Shown here piece after piece: positions 31,092 to 37,663 of a stretch of 37,663 bases of DNA. The translations under genes were made by a program, and so were the position numbers. Each line of letters opens with the position of its first letter. Position 1 is the first letter of the stretch. The stretch lies in the NCBI RefSeq assembly GCF_019303495.1, contig NZ_JAEVFI010000033.1:1-37663 (forward strand), in the 5' to 3' direction. The DNA is from Streptomyces sp. JJ66 (GTDB lineage: Bacteria; Actinomycetota; Actinomycetes; Streptomycetales; Streptomycetaceae). Below the pieces are notes generated by a model. It searched no databases and was not told the DNA's origin. It was given only the letters and a program-made list of their open reading frames with translations.

Positions 31092-31400
31092 GTTCCCCGT
31101 CCCGCCCTTCGCTCACCTTGCGCACGTACCGGCCCACCGTAAAGGGGACGCCGGGATGGCCGGTAATCCCTCGCACGACAGTTTTCTCACGGCCGAGACC
31201 CCTGGCGCCCCACCGCACCCGTACGGACGTTCACCCTCCCGGCCCGGTTGCCTGACCTGGTGTGGCCGATGTCACGCCGCCCGCCCGCTGGCCGTCCCCT
31301 CCCGCCGCGCGAGCTACGGCAGCACGGTGAACGCGGGCACGTGGCGGGGCCAGCATGCCTCCACTGCGCAAAAGGTGGGCGCGGTGGAAGTCTTACCCGG
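31092..31400. other. Intergenic region upstream of PGPGW copy 2
   Basis: About 310 bases between the PGPGW copy 2 start and the uridine-kinase-like stop, both on the minus strand. No gene, strong hairpin or nucleoside operator was seen; it presumably holds the PGPGW promoter. Bases 31165-31195 are somewhat AT-richer. Confidence 0.5.
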
Positions 31401-32006
31401 TCACGCCACGGCCGGGGTGTGGTGGGCGGCTGTGATGCGGGTGAGGGCTTCCGGGGCGCGGCAGGGGTGGGCGCCCAGGGCCACGTGCTGGGCGACGATG
31501 CCGGGTTCCGCACGCATCAGGCGCCACCCGCGCGCCAGCAGCACCGGCAGCGGCTTGCGGCTCTCACGGACGTCGCGCAGCAGGCGGCGGCGGAACGTCG
31601 TCGCGGGACGGCCGCGCAGGCACAGGACGTCGGCCAGCAGGCCCAGTTCACGGCAGCGGGTGGCGATCTCGGCGGCGAAGATGCCCTCGGCGAGAAACAG
31701 GCGGCCCCCCTCCAGCCGCACGTCGGCGGTGCCGGTGCGGGCGCTGGCGCCGATGTCGTACACCGGCACCGCCGCGCGCCCCCGCGTGCACAGGCTGTGG
31801 ACGGCGGCGGTGGCGGCGTCGGCGTCCCAGGAGGCCGGGGCGTCCCAGTCGGTGCCGCCACCGGGCAGCTGGGGCAGCGAGGGGTCGCCGCCCTCCTTGT
31901 AGAAGTCATCCAGCCGCAGGACCGGCAGGCCCGTGCGGGCGGCGAGCGAGGACTTCCCCGACCCGGAGGGGCCGGTCAGCAGGATCACGCGGGCGGTGTC
32001 GGTCAC
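31401..32006 (-). CDS. Uridine kinase-like P-loop kinase
   Basis: The 201-residue P-loop protein has Walker A GPSGSGKSSLA near residue 12, then LPVLRLDDFYKEGGDP (the DDFY motif of uridine kinases, which positions the nucleoside). Also seen are WDAPASWDAD, VPVYDIGASARTG, LFLAEGIFAAEI and an Arg-rich lid RGRPATTFRRRLLRDVRESRK. It probably phosphorylates uridine or cytidine with ATP or GTP, which fits the salvage genes around it. However, no regulon palindrome lies upstream, so it may be expressed constitutively. GTG 32006 was chosen because the conserved sequence begins there; the frame is open to 32084. Confidence 0.8.
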   Translation of the reverse strand: MTDTARVILLTGPSGSGKSSLAARTGLPVLRLDDFYKEGGDPSLPQLPGGGTDWDAPASWDADAATAAVHSLCTRGRAAVPVYDIGASARTGTADVRLEGGRLFLAEGIFAAEIATRCRELGLLADVLCLRGRPATTFRRRLLRDVRESRKPLPVLLARGWRLMRAEPGIVAQHVALGAHPCRAPEALTRITAAHHTPAVA

Positions 32007-32135
32007 GAGGAGCCATGGTCCCGCATTCACCCATCCGGGTGACACCTCGGGGGCCTGGAGGTGAACGGGACGTCCCTCCTCCACTACGCTCCGGGCCTGC
32101 CCCCTTACTCATCGTCGAACCCGGACAGGTGGCTC

Positions 32136-32522
32136 ATGGCCTCGCACGCCCGACACGCCCGCCCCCGCACCCCCCAGCTCGTGCGCGCGGGCCTCACCCT
32201 CTCCGCCGCCGCTGCCGCCGCCCTCGGCGCCACCGGGTCCGCGCAGGCGGACGTGCTCAGCCCCGACGCGCTCAGCCCCGAGTCGCTGAGCGCCGCCACC
32301 GATGGCGTGGGCACGGCGCTCGGTCACACCGTCGCCCCGCTCACCGACCTGCGCCTGAACCCGCTCGGCGGCACCGGCACCGACCCGCTGGACAACTCCG
32401 TGGGCACCCAGGTCGCCGACTTCCAGACCGTCAGCACCGCCCCGCTGACCGAGCCCCTGAGCGAGGGCGGCGCCTCCGTGGACAGCCTCGTCACCCCGGT
32501 CATCTCGCTGCTCGGCCCCTGA
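32136..32522 (+). CDS. Small secreted protein of unknown function
   Basis: The 128-residue protein has a basic n-region (HARHARPRTPQLVR), a hydrophobic core (AGLTLSAAAAAALGATGSAQA) and an AxA cleavage site near residue 37. The mature ~90-residue part is Ser/Thr/Leu/Pro-rich without cysteines (VLSPDALSPESLSAATDGVG…, LTDLRLNPLGGTGTDPLDNS). It resembles the secreted protein at 24085 in layout but not clearly in sequence. ATG 32136 is the obvious start for the signal peptide. It is divergent from the uridine kinase and ends at a hairpin. Confidence 0.78.
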   Translation: MASHARHARPRTPQLVRAGLTLSAAAAAALGATGSAQADVLSPDALSPESLSAATDGVGTALGHTVAPLTDLRLNPLGGTGTDPLDNSVGTQVADFQTVSTAPLTEPLSEGGASVDSLVTPVISLLGP

Positions 32523-32531
32523 CGCGCGGCG

Positions 32532-32561
32532 CCCCGCTCCCCGGACGGCGGGGGAGCGGGG
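32532..32561 (+). terminator. Terminator after secreted-protein gene
   Basis: An 11-bp perfect stem (32532-32542 with 32551-32561) has an 8-base loop and begins 10 bases after the stop. Confidence 0.75.
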
Positions 32562-32571
32562 CGGGTCGGCG

Positions 32572-32607
32572 GGGGTGCCCGCGGCGCGCGTCGGCACGCG
32601 GCACCCC
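32572..32607 (-). terminator. Hairpin after the deoC-ALDH operon
   Basis: GGGGTGCC (32572-32579) pairs with GGCACCCC (32600-32607) around a GC-rich loop. It lies 37 bases beyond the last ALDH stop on the minus strand. Confidence 0.5.
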
Positions 32608-32643
32608 GGGGCGCCGGGCGGTGTCAGGACGCGCCCGGCGGCG

Positions 32644-33549
32644 TCAGTACGCGGAGCCGGAGGCGCCCAGCGAGCCGGTGGGGTGCCAGACGGTCTTCGT
32701 CTCCAGCAGGGCCAGCATGCGCTCGGTGCCCGGGTCGGCGGTGAAGGACTCGCCGGTGCGCGGGCGGATGACGCGCTTGAGGTTGTCCGCCGCCGCGATC
32801 TCCAGCTCCCGGGCCAGCCCGGCGTCGGCGCCGGTCAGGTCGATGGCGTTGACGTCCTGGTGCGCGGCCAGCGGCGCGCCCAGCTCGGCCGGACGCCCCG
32901 ACAGCACACTGACGACACCGCCGGGCACGTCCGAGGTGGCCAGCACCTCCGCCAGCGACAGCGCGGGCAGCGGCGCCGTCTCACTGGGCACGACGACGAC
33001 CGTGTTGCCCGTGACGATCGCGGGCGCGAGCACCGACACCAGGCCCAGGAAGGCGCTGGCGCGCGGCGCGAGCACGGCGACGACGCCCGTCGGCTCCGGC
33101 GTGGAGAGGTTGAAGTACGGCCCGGCCACCGGGTTCGCGCCGCCCGCGACCTGGGCGATCTTGTCGGACCAGCCCGCGTACCACACCCAGCGGTCGATCG
33201 CGGCGTCCACCTCGGCCGCCGCCTTCGCCTTCGACAGCCCCGAGCCCGCCGCCACCTCGGCGGTGAACTGCTCGCGGCGGCCCTCCAGCATCTCCGCCAC
33301 CCGGTACAGCACCTGGCCGCGGTTGTAGGCCGTCGCGCCCGACCAGCCGCCGAACGCCTTGCGCGCGGCGAGAACCGCGTCCCGGGCGTCCTTGCGGGAG
33401 GCCAGCGGCGCGTTGGCGAGCCAGTTGCCCTTGGGGTCGGTCACCTCGTACACCCGTCCGCTCTCGGAACGGGGGAACTTGCCCCCGATGAACAGCTTGT
33501 ACGTCTTGAGGACAGCCAGCCGTGCGGGTCGCTCAGAGCGCTCAGACAT
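32644..33549 (-). CDS. Short aldehyde-dehydrogenase paralogue lacking the catalytic domain
   Basis: The 301-residue protein keeps the ALDH N-terminal cofactor-binding part (YKLFIGGKFPRSESGRVYEV, DAVLAARKAFGGWSGATAYNRGQVLYRVAEML, VVAVLAPRASAFLGLVSVLAPAI, GNTVVVVPSE). It loses similarity after DLTGADAGLARELE and ends with a short tail. The active-site Cys and the LELGG Glu seen in its neighbour are absent, and the usual length is ~480. It may be a regulatory subunit or a degenerate partner of the full ALDH. Its start overlaps the last 8 bases of the upstream ALDH gene, which argues for maintained coexpression. I recall a similar deoC-linked pair in S. coelicolor, which would mean the shortening is old. 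Confidence 0.8.
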   Translation of the reverse strand: MSERSERPARLAVLKTYKLFIGGKFPRSESGRVYEVTDPKGNWLANAPLASRKDARDAVLAARKAFGGWSGATAYNRGQVLYRVAEMLEGRREQFTAEVAAGSGLSKAKAAAEVDAAIDRWVWYAGWSDKIAQVAGGANPVAGPYFNLSTPEPTGVVAVLAPRASAFLGLVSVLAPAIVTGNTVVVVPSETAPLPALSLAEVLATSDVPGGVVSVLSGRPAELGAPLAAHQDVNAIDLTGADAGLARELEIAAADNLKRVIRPRTGESFTADPGTERMLALLETKTVWHPTGSLGASGSAY

Positions 33550-35005
33550 CGAGGTACGCCTCCAGACCGTGACGGCCGCCCTCGCGGCCGAAGCCCGACT
33601 CCTTGTAGCCGCCGAACGGCGAGGTCGGGTCGAACTTGTTGAACGTGTTCGCCCACACCACGCCCGCGCGGAGCTGGTTCGCCATCGCCAGGATGCGCGA
33701 CCCCTTCTCCGTCCAGATGCCCGCCGACAGGCCGTACGGGGTGTTGTTGGCCTTGGCCACCGCCTCGTCCGGGGTGCGGAACGTCAGCACCGACAGCACG
33801 GGGCCGAAGATCTCGTCGCGCGCGATGGTGTGCGCCTGGGTGACGCCGGTGAACAGCGTCGGCGCGAACCAGAAACCGGAGCCGGGCAGCTCGCACGGAG
33901 CGGACCAGCGCTCGGCGCCCTCGGCCTCACCGGTGTCGGCGAGCGCGGTGATGCGGGCGAGCTGCTCGGCGGAGTTGACCGCGCCGACGTCGGTGTTCTT
34001 GTCCAGCGGGTCGCCGACGCGCAGGGTGGCCAGGCGCCGCTTGAGCGCGTCCAGCAGTTCCCCTTGCACCGACTCCTGCACCAGCAGCCGCGAGCCCGCG
34101 CAGCACACCTGGCCCTGGTTGAAGAAGATGCCGTTCACGATGCCCTCGACGGCCTGGTCGATCGGCGCGTCGTCGAAGACGATGTTCGCGCCCTTGCCGC
34201 CGAGTTCGAGCGTGAGCTTCTTGCGGGTCCCGGCCACGGTGCGGGCGATCTCCTTGCCCACGCCGGTGGAGCCGGTGAACGCCACCTTGGCCACGTCCTC
34301 GTGGGCGACCAGCGCCGCCCCGGTGGCGCCGTCACCGGTGACGATGTTCACGACGCCACGGGGAAGCCCCGCCTGGCGGCAGACGTCGGCGAAGAACAGC
34401 GCGGACAGCGGCGTCGTCTCGGCGGGCTTGAGCACCACCGTGTTGCCGGTGGCCAGGGCCGGGGCGATCTTCCACGCCAGCATCAGCAGCGGGAAGTTCC
34501 ACGGGATGACCTGCCCGGCCACGCCCAGCGGCCTCGGCGCCGGGCCGAAACCCGCGTGCGCGAGCTTGTCGGCCCACCCGGCGTAGTAGAAGAAGTGCGC
34601 GGCGACGAGGGGGAGGTCGGCGTCGCGGGTCTCGCGGATCGGCTTGCCGTTGTCCAGCGTCTCCAGCACCGCCAGCTCGCGCGAACGCTCCTGGAGGATG
34701 CGGGCGATGCGGAACAGGTACTTGCCGCGCTCGGCCCCCGGCAGCGCGGACCAGGCCGGGAAGGCGCGGGCAGCGGCCTGCACGGCGGCGTCCACATCCT
34801 CCGCGCTCGCCTGCGCGACCTCCGAGAGCACCTCCTCCGTCGCCGGGGAGATCGTCTTGAACACCTTGCCGCCGGTGGCCTCGCGGAAGGCGCCGTCGAT
34901 GAACAGGCCGTAGGACGGCGCGATCTCGACGACGGCGCGGGACTCGGGCGCCGGGGCGTACTCGAAGGCGCCGTGCGGCGTGTCGCGTGGGTTGTCGTGA
35001 GCCAT
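33542..35005 (-). CDS. NAD(P)-dependent aldehyde dehydrogenase, deoC-linked
   Basis: The full-length 487-residue ALDH has PWNFPLLMLAWKIAPALATGNTVVLKPAE (cofactor site) and FTGSTGVGKEIA. The catalytic Glu is in LTLELGGKGANIVF and the catalytic Cys is in FFNQGQVCCAGSR; EIFGPVLSVLTF closes the active site. It lies 5 bases downstream of deoC on the same strand. The likely substrate is acetaldehyde released by deoxyribose-phosphate aldolase, giving acetate and NAD(P)H (inference from context). The start is ATG 35005. The N-terminus has ~30 extra residues (…HGAFEYAPAPESRAVVE) before the ALDH fold. Confidence 0.9.
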   Translation of the reverse strand: MAHDNPRDTPHGAFEYAPAPESRAVVEIAPSYGLFIDGAFREATGGKVFKTISPATEEVLSEVAQASAEDVDAAVQAAARAFPAWSALPGAERGKYLFRIARILQERSRELAVLETLDNGKPIRETRDADLPLVAAHFFYYAGWADKLAHAGFGPAPRPLGVAGQVIPWNFPLLMLAWKIAPALATGNTVVLKPAETTPLSALFFADVCRQAGLPRGVVNIVTGDGATGAALVAHEDVAKVAFTGSTGVGKEIARTVAGTRKKLTLELGGKGANIVFDDAPIDQAVEGIVNGIFFNQGQVCCAGSRLLVQESVQGELLDALKRRLATLRVGDPLDKNTDVGAVNSAEQLARITALADTGEAEGAERWSAPCELPGSGFWFAPTLFTGVTQAHTIARDEIFGPVLSVLTFRTPDEAVAKANNTPYGLSAGIWTEKGSRILAMANQLRAGVVWANTFNKFDPTSPFGGYKESGFGREGGRHGLEAYLDV

Positions 35006-35010
35006 GTGCC

Positions 35011-35970
35011 TCAGTCCACCGTTACGTAGTCGGGACCGGAGTAGCGCCCGGTGCGCAGCTTCTGGCGCTGCATGAGCAGGTCGTTGAGCAGGCTGGACGC
35101 GCCGAAGCGGAACCAGTGGTCCGACAGCCAGTCCTCACCCAGCGTCTCGTTGACCATCACCAGGTACGTGATCGCGTCCTTGCTGGTGCGGATGCCGCCC
35201 GCCGGCTTCACGCCCACCTGGCGGCCACTCTCGCGGCGGAAGTCGCGCACCGCCTCCATCAGCAGCAGCGTGTTCGGCCGGGTGGCGTTGACGGCGACCT
35301 TGCCGGTGGAGGTCTTGACGAAGTCCGCCCCGGCGAGCATGGCCAGCCAGGACACGCGGCGGATGTTGTCGTACGTGGACAGCTCGCCCGTCTCGAAGAT
35401 CACCTTCAGCCGGGCCGCGCCGCACGCGTCCTTGACGGCGCGGATCTGCTCGTAGACCTCCAGATAGCGGCCGGCCAGGAACGCGCCCCGGTCGATCACC
35501 ATGTCGATCTCGTCGGCACCGGCGGCGACGGCGTCCTTGGTGTCCGCCAGCTTCACCGGCAGCGCGGCGCGCCCGGCGGGGAACGCGGTGGCGACGGAGG
35601 CGACGCGCACGCCGCTGTCGCCCAGCGCCGCCTTCGCGTGACCCACCATGTCGGGGTACACGCAGATCGCGGCGACGTGCGGCGTGGCGCGGTCGGTCGG
35701 GTCCGGGGTGACGCCCTTGGCCGACAGCGCGCGCACCTTGCCGGGTGTGTCGGCGCCTTCCAGGGTCGTCAGGTCGATCATCGAGATGGCCAGGTCGATC
35801 GCGTACGCCTTGGCCGTCGTCTTGATGGAACGGGTGCCGAGAGCTGCTGCCCGTGCTTCCAGGCCGACGGAATCGACGCCGGGGAGCCCGTGCAGGAAAC
35901 GGCGGAGCGCGGCGTCCGACGCGGTCACGTCAGCCAGCGCGCTCGCGGACTGGGGTGGCGATGAGGGCAT
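35011..35970 (-). CDS. deoC: Deoxyribose-phosphate aldolase
   Basis: The 319-residue class I aldolase is longer than the ~259-residue E. coli enzyme because of an N-terminal extension. Residues ~48-65 (IKTTAKAYAIDLAISMIDLTT) match the start of the family domain. DEIDMVIDRGAFL is the substrate region, and DFVKTSTGKVAV holds the Schiff-base Lys. VGVKPAGGIRTSKDA holds the second, proton-relay Lys. It splits 2-deoxyribose-5-phosphate to acetaldehyde and glyceraldehyde-3-phosphate. ATG 35970 (or GTG 35976, two codons earlier) follows the operator at 35990-36001. It is the first gene of an operon with two ALDHs. Confidence 0.94.
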   Translation of the reverse strand: MPSSPPQSASALADVTASDAALRRFLHGLPGVDSVGLEARAAALGTRSIKTTAKAYAIDLAISMIDLTTLEGADTPGKVRALSAKGVTPDPTDRATPHVAAICVYPDMVGHAKAALGDSGVRVASVATAFPAGRAALPVKLADTKDAVAAGADEIDMVIDRGAFLAGRYLEVYEQIRAVKDACGAARLKVIFETGELSTYDNIRRVSWLAMLAGADFVKTSTGKVAVNATRPNTLLLMEAVRDFRRESGRQVGVKPAGGIRTSKDAITYLVMVNETLGEDWLSDHWFRFGASSLLNDLLMQRQKLRTGRYSGPDYVTVD

Positions 35971-35989
35971 GGTCACCAGCTGAGCATAT

Positions 35990-36001
35990 CTACGCGCGTA
36001 G
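35990..36001. promoter_or_regulatory. Nucleoside-regulon operator CTACGCGCGTAG
   Basis: A perfect palindrome 19 bases upstream of the deoC start. Read on the minus strand it runs directly into TAGATA, a good -10 hexamer, so binding would occlude the promoter. Confidence 0.8.
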
Positions 36002-36146
36002 CGGAACGCCACCCCCTGTGCCCGTCCGCGCCCTGCGCCGCCGCCGGTCCTGCGGCGCTGTCCGTCCTGGCCGGGGAGTCCGGCCCGTACTGGCGGCCGA
36101 ATACGCCGCCGTCCACCGGGGAAGAAGGTGCCCCGGCCGTGACGGG

Positions 36147-36773
36147 TCAGCCGGTGATGACGAGCATCAGGGCAGCGAGGGCGCCAAGGGCGGCGGGGGC
36201 GATGATCTCGTAGGCCCAGCGCACGGAGACGGGGCCGGTCTTCGCGGCGTTCTCCTCGGCCATCTTCTGCAGCGTGCTGACCGCCTCGTCGCTGGGGGAC
36301 TGGCGCACGCCCGACTGGGGCTGCACCGGCCCGCCGAGCAGGCCCAGACCGCGCTTGCCCGGGGTCTCGCCAGCGGCCAGCCGGGCGTTGTGACGCTGGG
36401 CGCTGCGCCGGGCGCGCAGTGAGACCGGGAGCGCCCAGAGCTGGTACTTCTGGCCGTCGGCCAGCAGCTCGGTGGAATACCGGGCCCGCACCGCGTCCAC
36501 CGCGCCCCACGGCACGGTGATCGTGCGGAACGGGTTGCGTACCAGCAGGCGCTCGGCACCGGCGTAGACGGCGGGGCGGAGGGTGAAGGCGACGATCAGG
36601 GGGACCGCACACAGCAGCGCGGCAGCGGCCGTCAACGGGGTACGGCCCTCGCCGCTCAGCACGGCCTCGCCGCCGAGCCAGAGCGTGATGGCCAGCAGAA
36701 TCACTCCGCTGGCCACGGCGCCCCAGGGCCGGTAGCGGCGGTCGGCGTACTGCGGCTCCTGCTCACTCGTCAT
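36147..36773 (-). CDS. PH-domain (bPH-like) membrane protein
   Basis: The 208-residue protein has two membrane segments near residues 18-72 (AVASGVILLAITLWLGGEAVL and LTAAAALLCAVPLIVAFTL). A bacterial PH-like beta module follows (YAGAERLLVRNPFRTITVPWGAVDAVRARYSTELLADGQKYQLWALPV). An Arg/Gln-rich linker and a final membrane helix (IIAPAALGALAALMLVI) complete it. The LLVRNPFRTITVPWGAV motif is typical of actinobacterial PH-domain proteins. The function is unknown. ATG 36773 was chosen over the GTG two codons upstream. It stands alone between the deoC operon and the gene-poor end. Confidence 0.82.
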   Translation of the reverse strand: MTSEQEPQYADRRYRPWGAVASGVILLAITLWLGGEAVLSGEGRTPLTAAAALLCAVPLIVAFTLRPAVYAGAERLLVRNPFRTITVPWGAVDAVRARYSTELLADGQKYQLWALPVSLRARRSAQRHNARLAAGETPGKRGLGLLGGPVQPQSGVRQSPSDEAVSTLQKMAEENAAKTGPVSVRWAYEIIAPAALGALAALMLVITG

Positions 36774-37316
36774 GCGCACGATTCTGCCTGACCGCCCGCA
36801 TCCCGGGCCTCTCAGTCCGGCAACATCCGCGTCTCTCCCACTCCCTCCGCTGCCATCGTCGCCGAGCCCTCGGCTGCTGCGGTCCAGGTGCTTCTCGCCC
36901 GCGCCGTGCGTACCGTCGCCATCTCGTACCGGCCGCGCAGGGCCACCACGTCGTGGAACACGTGGTGCGTGAGGACATGGCCCCCTCAGTCAATCGTCGC
37001 CGACGAAGAGGTCGAGCTCGTGTACGAGGGCCTGGGCGAGTTCCGTTTGCTGGCCAGAGTCGATGCGGGCCTGGGCCTTCCGGCGGACACCTGACCACCA
37101 GCCCCAGCTCCGGCGAAGACCAGGAAGGAGGACCACCCGCAGCACACCGGACCCCGTGAAAGCCCGGCGCAGCCGCAGCGTCACGCGAAGTCCCCGCCCG
37201 ACACCCCCGGGAACAAAACGGGGTGAACCGATCACCTCAACGAGCAGAGACCACCGCTGACGAATCGAGGTCAAGCAGGAGTACGTGTTGTACAATCATG
37301 CGCGTCCAGTGGAGAT
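36774..37316. other. Gene-poor region, possible gene remnants
   Basis: No gene was found with confidence. On the minus strand two short frames end at 36990 (…ARIDSGQQTELAQALVHELDLFVGDD) and 36812 (VFHDVVALRGRYEMATVRT…). They have coding-like composition but no recognisable domain and no proper start, so they may be remains of one decayed gene. The stretch after 37255 is clearly less GC-rich than the rest of the window. Confidence 0.45.
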
Positions 37317-37619
37317 GTGGCTGACCACCACACAGAGGAGGATCTCATACGTTGCCGAATATCTATGGCTGTCCTGATTACTTCCTCTGCGCTTATTCTG
37401 GGAGCAGCAACACCAGTCACTGCGGCAAGTGACGAGGCTGGCCAGCCGGACTGGGACAACCTGCCCAGCAGCGTTCGTATCTCTGCTGAAGATCCTTCGG
37501 GATCTCACTTTTCAGCGCAAGCAGCGCAATGCGGTAACACATGCTGCGACTTCACAGCCCACAGGCCACATAATTCGCACCACAGCGATGGTCGCACCAA
37601 TGAGCGGATCTCATCGTGA
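37317..37619 (+). CDS. Possible small secreted Cys-rich peptide of atypical composition
   Basis: This hypothetical product is 100 residues from GTG 37317, or 84 from ATG 37365. A hydrophobic stretch MAVLITSSALILGAATPVTA could be a signal peptide. The mature part has DWDNLPSSVRISAEDPSG, then QCGNTCCDF with three clustered Cys, and a His/Ser/Arg-rich end. The codons use A or T in the third position far more often than any neighbour, so this is recently acquired DNA or not a gene. AGGAGG lies at 37336-37341, ahead of neither start at a normal distance. No family is recognised. Confidence 0.35.
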   Translation: MADHHTEEDLIRCRISMAVLITSSALILGAATPVTAASDEAGQPDWDNLPSSVRISAEDPSGSHFSAQAAQCGNTCCDFTAHRPHNSHHSDGRTNERISS

Positions 37620-37663
37620 CCGGTTCGGGTGACGGGGTGCCCGTGACGTGGCGAAGCTCCTCG

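Noticed and set aside
36035..36058. Hairpin GCGCCGC/GCGGCGC between deoC and the PH-domain gene
   Set aside because: The 7-bp GC stem is not clearly better than chance here and lies upstream of a promoter rather than after a gene on that strand.
36990..37295. Minus-strand frame near the right end
   Set aside because: Starts with a rare codon in AT-richer DNA and only its last ~25 residues look protein-like, so it is mentioned only as a possible remnant.
37352..37432. TTG-initiated 26-residue frame with a CPDYFLC motif recalling I36 protease inhibitors
   Set aside because: It follows AGGAGG at a tolerable distance, but it stops after 26 codons and a full I36 domain needs far more. The similarity is probably chance.
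1..37663. tRNA, rRNA, CRISPR, IS element or prophage signatures
   Set aside because: None seen: no transposase or integrase motifs, no regularly spaced repeats with unique spacers, and no cloverleaf candidate noticed by eye.

Overview
This is a very GC-rich window whose genes have the strong G/C third-position bias of a high-GC actinomycete. The gene content points to Streptomyces: an afsQ1-afsQ2-sigQ-like signalling locus, a nonulosonic-acid wall-glycopolymer cluster, a BMP-type nucleoside ABC transporter with cdd and deoA, and PGPGW, PspC, VanZ and PH-domain membrane proteins. I recall a similar gene order in the SCO4880-SCO4914 part of the S. coelicolor chromosome; this is memory, not a search. 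No rRNA, tRNA, IS element, CRISPR array or replication origin was seen.

Layout. Bases 1-1683 hold the 3' part of an XRE/TPR-type regulator, with a rare TTA codon, overlapping a GNAT acetyltransferase. Bases 2302-4292 hold an ECF sigma factor translationally coupled to a single-pass membrane protein with a tandem-repeat stalk. Bases 4800-9778 hold a four-gene cluster for a nonulosonic-acid polymer: a DUF6716-like putative transferase, a CMP-nonulosonate synthetase fused to a HAD phosphatase, NeuB, and a polysialyltransferase-like protein. It most resembles the Kdn teichulosonic-acid system. Next come an M20 amidohydrolase (9946-11205) and a hicB-hicA toxin-antitoxin pair (11422-11861).

Bases 12102-19303 form a nucleoside uptake and breakdown block: BMP lipoprotein, ABC ATPase, two permeases, cytidine deaminase and thymidine phosphorylase. 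A divergent MFS exporter/LysR pair and a degenerate alpha/beta-hydrolase follow, then adenosine deaminase (22799-23968). After small secreted and membrane proteins comes the afsQ-like block (lipoprotein, kinase and response regulator on the minus strand, sigQ on the plus strand). Two PGPGW paralogues, a uridine-kinase-like protein and a secreted protein follow. A deoC-ALDH-ALDH operon (35970-32644, minus) and a PH-domain membrane protein come next. The last 0.9 kb is gene-poor, less GC-rich, and ends with a possible small secreted Cys-rich peptide.

The clearest connecting signal is the palindrome CTACGCGCGTAG. It occurs as three perfect copies and one near-copy, upstream of the BMP lipoprotein, the ABC ATPase, adenosine deaminase and deoC. 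These four transcription units together import nucleosides, deaminate or phosphorolyse them, and carry deoxyribose-5-phosphate through acetaldehyde to acetate. The palindrome therefore looks like the operator of a nucleoside-catabolism regulon whose regulator is not obviously encoded here. A second clear signal is a GTGAC-N6-GTGAC site between afsQ1 and sigQ, matching the AfsQ1 consensus. Other points to check are an apparent ATC start codon for the ABC ATPase, a NeuB without its usual SAF domain, a short ALDH paralogue without catalytic residues, and several in-frame minisatellites.
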